NCBI RefSeq assembly: GCF_964253915.1
Contig: NZ_CAXUSG020000001.1
Coordinates: forward strand, 248,001 to 312,000
From: Metarhizobium sp964253915
GTDB lineage: Bacteria; Pseudomonadota; Alphaproteobacteria; Rhizobiales; Rhizobiaceae
Direction: 5' to 3'
DNA length: 64,000 nt
A program made the position numbers and the translations under genes. The notes below the pieces were generated by a model that was not told the origin of the DNA, searched no databases, and worked only from the letters and a program-made list of their open reading frames with translations. Positions 62,715 through 64,000 of this stretch are shown piece by piece (position 1 is the first letter of the stretch; each line of letters begins with the position of its first letter).

Positions 62715-64000
62715 ATGCAGACGCAACGTACCTCGCGCCAGGTCCTGGCCGCGATCGGCAATCAGGAGGCCGGCCGGCCCGCCATGCTTAGAGATCATCT
62801 CGATTTTTCCGCCATTCTCGACGTCGAGGCGCTCCGGGCCGAATGCGAGGCGCTGACGCTAAAACATCCGCCGAAATCGGATGCCTTGCGCTCGGCACTG
62901 CTTGTTACGCTGAAGAAAGCAAGCAGCGAGGGCCGGGAAAAAGCAAAACAGATCTTCCTGCAGGAAGGCGGCGGCCTCAACTGCGCCTATCGGATTTCGT
63001 GGCTGCAGGACCAGCTGATCGCCACGCTCTATGGCTTCGTCATCGCCCATATCCAGCCGCTGAAGCCCGATGACATCGCCGTCAGCGCCGTCGGCGGTTA
63101 TGGCCGCGATACGCTGGCACCCGGCTCCGACATCGACCTGCTGTTCCTCTTCCCGCCGAAGCCCACCGATGCCATGCGCAAGGCGGTGGAGTTCATGCTC
63201 TACATTCTCTGGGACATGGGCTTCAAGGTCGGCCATTCCTCGCGCACCATCGAGGAGTGCATCCGCCTTTCCAAGGAAGACATGACGATCCGCACCGCGA
63301 TCCTCGAAACGCGTTACATCTGCGGCGCGGCGGCGCTGGTGAAGGAACTCGAAAGCCGGTTCGACAAGGAAGTCACCGCCGGCACCGGCCCGGAATTCAT
63401 CGCCGCTAAGCTGGCGGAACGCGATACCCGCCACCGCAAGGCCGGCGACACGCGTTATCTCGTCGAGCCCAACGTCAAGGAAGGCAAGGGTGGCCTGCGC
63501 GATCTGCACACGCTGTTCTGGATCGCCAAATATTATTACCATGTGCGCGATGCCGCCGACCTCGTGAAGCTCGGCGTGCTTTCGAAGCAGGAATTGTCGT
63601 TGTTCCTCAAGTCGGAAGATTTCCTCTGGGCGGTGCGCTGCCACATGCATTTCCTGACCGGCAAATCGGAGGAACGGCTGTCCTTCGATATCCAGCGGGA
63701 AATCGCCGAGGCGCTGGGGTATCACTCGCGCCCCGGCCTTTCGGCCGTCGAGCGCTTCATGAAGCACTACTTCCTGGTCGCCAAGGATGTCGGAGATCTC
63801 ACCCGAATCTTCTGCGCCGCGCTGGAAGAACAGCAAGCCAAGGCGACACCGGGGTTGACCGGCATGATCAGCCGTTTTGCCCATCGCAGCCGCAAGATCC
63901 CCGGCACCATCGAGTTCGTCGAGGATCGCGGCCGCATCGCGCTCGCCAACCCTGACGTCTTCAAGAAGGACCCGGTCAGCATCATCCGGCTGTTCCATGT
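62715..64000 (+). CDS. glnD: Bifunctional PII uridylyltransferase/uridylyl-removing enzyme GlnD (3' part beyond window)
   Basis: The first 428 codons of a protein normally about 930-970 residues; it runs off the right edge. GlnD senses glutamine and uridylylates PII proteins. The nucleotidyltransferase motif is AVGGYGRDTLAPGSDIDLLF, and the GlnD-specific VEPNVKEGKGGLRDLHTLFW segment follows; the HD and two ACT domains lie outside. The ATG at 62715 has GAGG 10 nt upstream; ATG 62784 is an alternative. It follows mutS in rhizobia, here separated by the hydrolase/AraC pair. Confidence 0.96.
   Translation, partial: MQTQRTSRQVLAAIGNQEAGRPAMLRDHLDFSAILDVEALRAECEALTLKHPPKSDALRSALLVTLKKASSEGREKAKQIFLQEGGGLNCAYRISWLQDQLIATLYGFVIAHIQPLKPDDIAVSAVGGYGRDTLAPGSDIDLLFLFPPKPTDAMRKAVEFMLYILWDMGFKVGHSSRTIEECIRLSKEDMTIRTAILETRYICGAAALVKELESRFDKEVTAGTGPEFIAAKLAERDTRHRKAGDTRYLVEPNVKEGKGGLRDLHTLFWIAKYYYHVRDAADLVKLGVLSKQELSLFLKSEDFLWAVRCHMHFLTGKSEERLSFDIQREIAEALGYHSRPGLSAVERFMKHYFLVAKDVGDLTRIFCAALEEQQAKATPGLTGMISRFAHRSRKIPGTIEFVEDRGRIALANPDVFKKDPVSIIRLFH

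Overview
The window is high-GC alphaproteobacterial chromosome, almost certainly Rhizobiales and most likely Rhizobiaceae (Rhizobium/Agrobacterium/Ensifer relatives). This rests on gene content and order: ubiB-ubiE | mutM-rpsT-dnaA, rph-(VOC)-rdgB-hemW, hrcA-grpE, lptC-lptA-lptB-rpoN-hpf-ptsN, sppA-ihfB-lapA and olsB | NADP-malic enzyme | mutS - glnD. A dense set of GANTC sites (CcrM-type methylation) precedes dnaA, and intergenic palindromic repeats of types common in rhizobial genomes are scattered through the window. I saw no tRNA, rRNA, insertion sequence, prophage or CRISPR array.

Layout. 1-9.2 kb: a partial 2-hydroxyacid dehydrogenase, a secreted protein, an NlpC/P60 peptidase - MarR - M17 aminopeptidase row, a TPR lipoprotein, an HDAC-like amidohydrolase, a Cys-rich secreted protein, an XRE-cupin regulator with a GNAT enzyme, and an MFS transporter. 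9.3-14.6 kb: lepA, a ccdAB-type toxin-antitoxin pair behind a perfect 13-bp inverted repeat, a GntR regulator with a class V aminotransferase, and a VOC protein. 14.8-17.1 kb: a two-gene operon joining a Cache-HAMP membrane protein with no output domain to a prokaryotic pentameric ligand-gated ion channel. 17.1-25.7 kb: five co-oriented catabolic genes that look like histidine utilisation but carry the wrong catalytic residues and the wrong late steps. They match ergothioneine degradation: ergothionase, thiourocanate hydratase, DUF917 desulfhydrase candidate, hydantoinase and carbamoylase. A divergent LysR-type regulator with two helix-turn-helix domains sits beside them. 25.7-64 kb: mainly conserved housekeeping genes for ubiquinone synthesis, DNA repair, replication initiation, proteostasis, LPS export, nitrogen regulation (rpoN, ptsN, glnD), RNA methylation, lspA, a hybrid kinase, ornithine-lipid synthesis, malic enzyme and mutS. 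Small accessory pairs lie between them (LysR/EamA; AraC/alpha-beta hydrolase).

How the genes work together. The catabolic cluster would convert a betaine-type thiohistidine to trimethylamine, sulfide, CO2, ammonia and glutamate. Its gene spacing (20-nt overlap, 4-nt and 27-nt gaps) indicates one transcript, interrupted only by a repeat before the last gene. The Cache/pLGIC pair is translationally coupled (ATGA overlap) and suggests a periplasmic sensor that modulates or accompanies a ligand-gated channel. These two loci are the most interesting parts of the window. The chemistry of the catabolic cluster is, as I recall, already described in other bacteria; the Cache/pLGIC pairing is the better candidate for an undescribed system.
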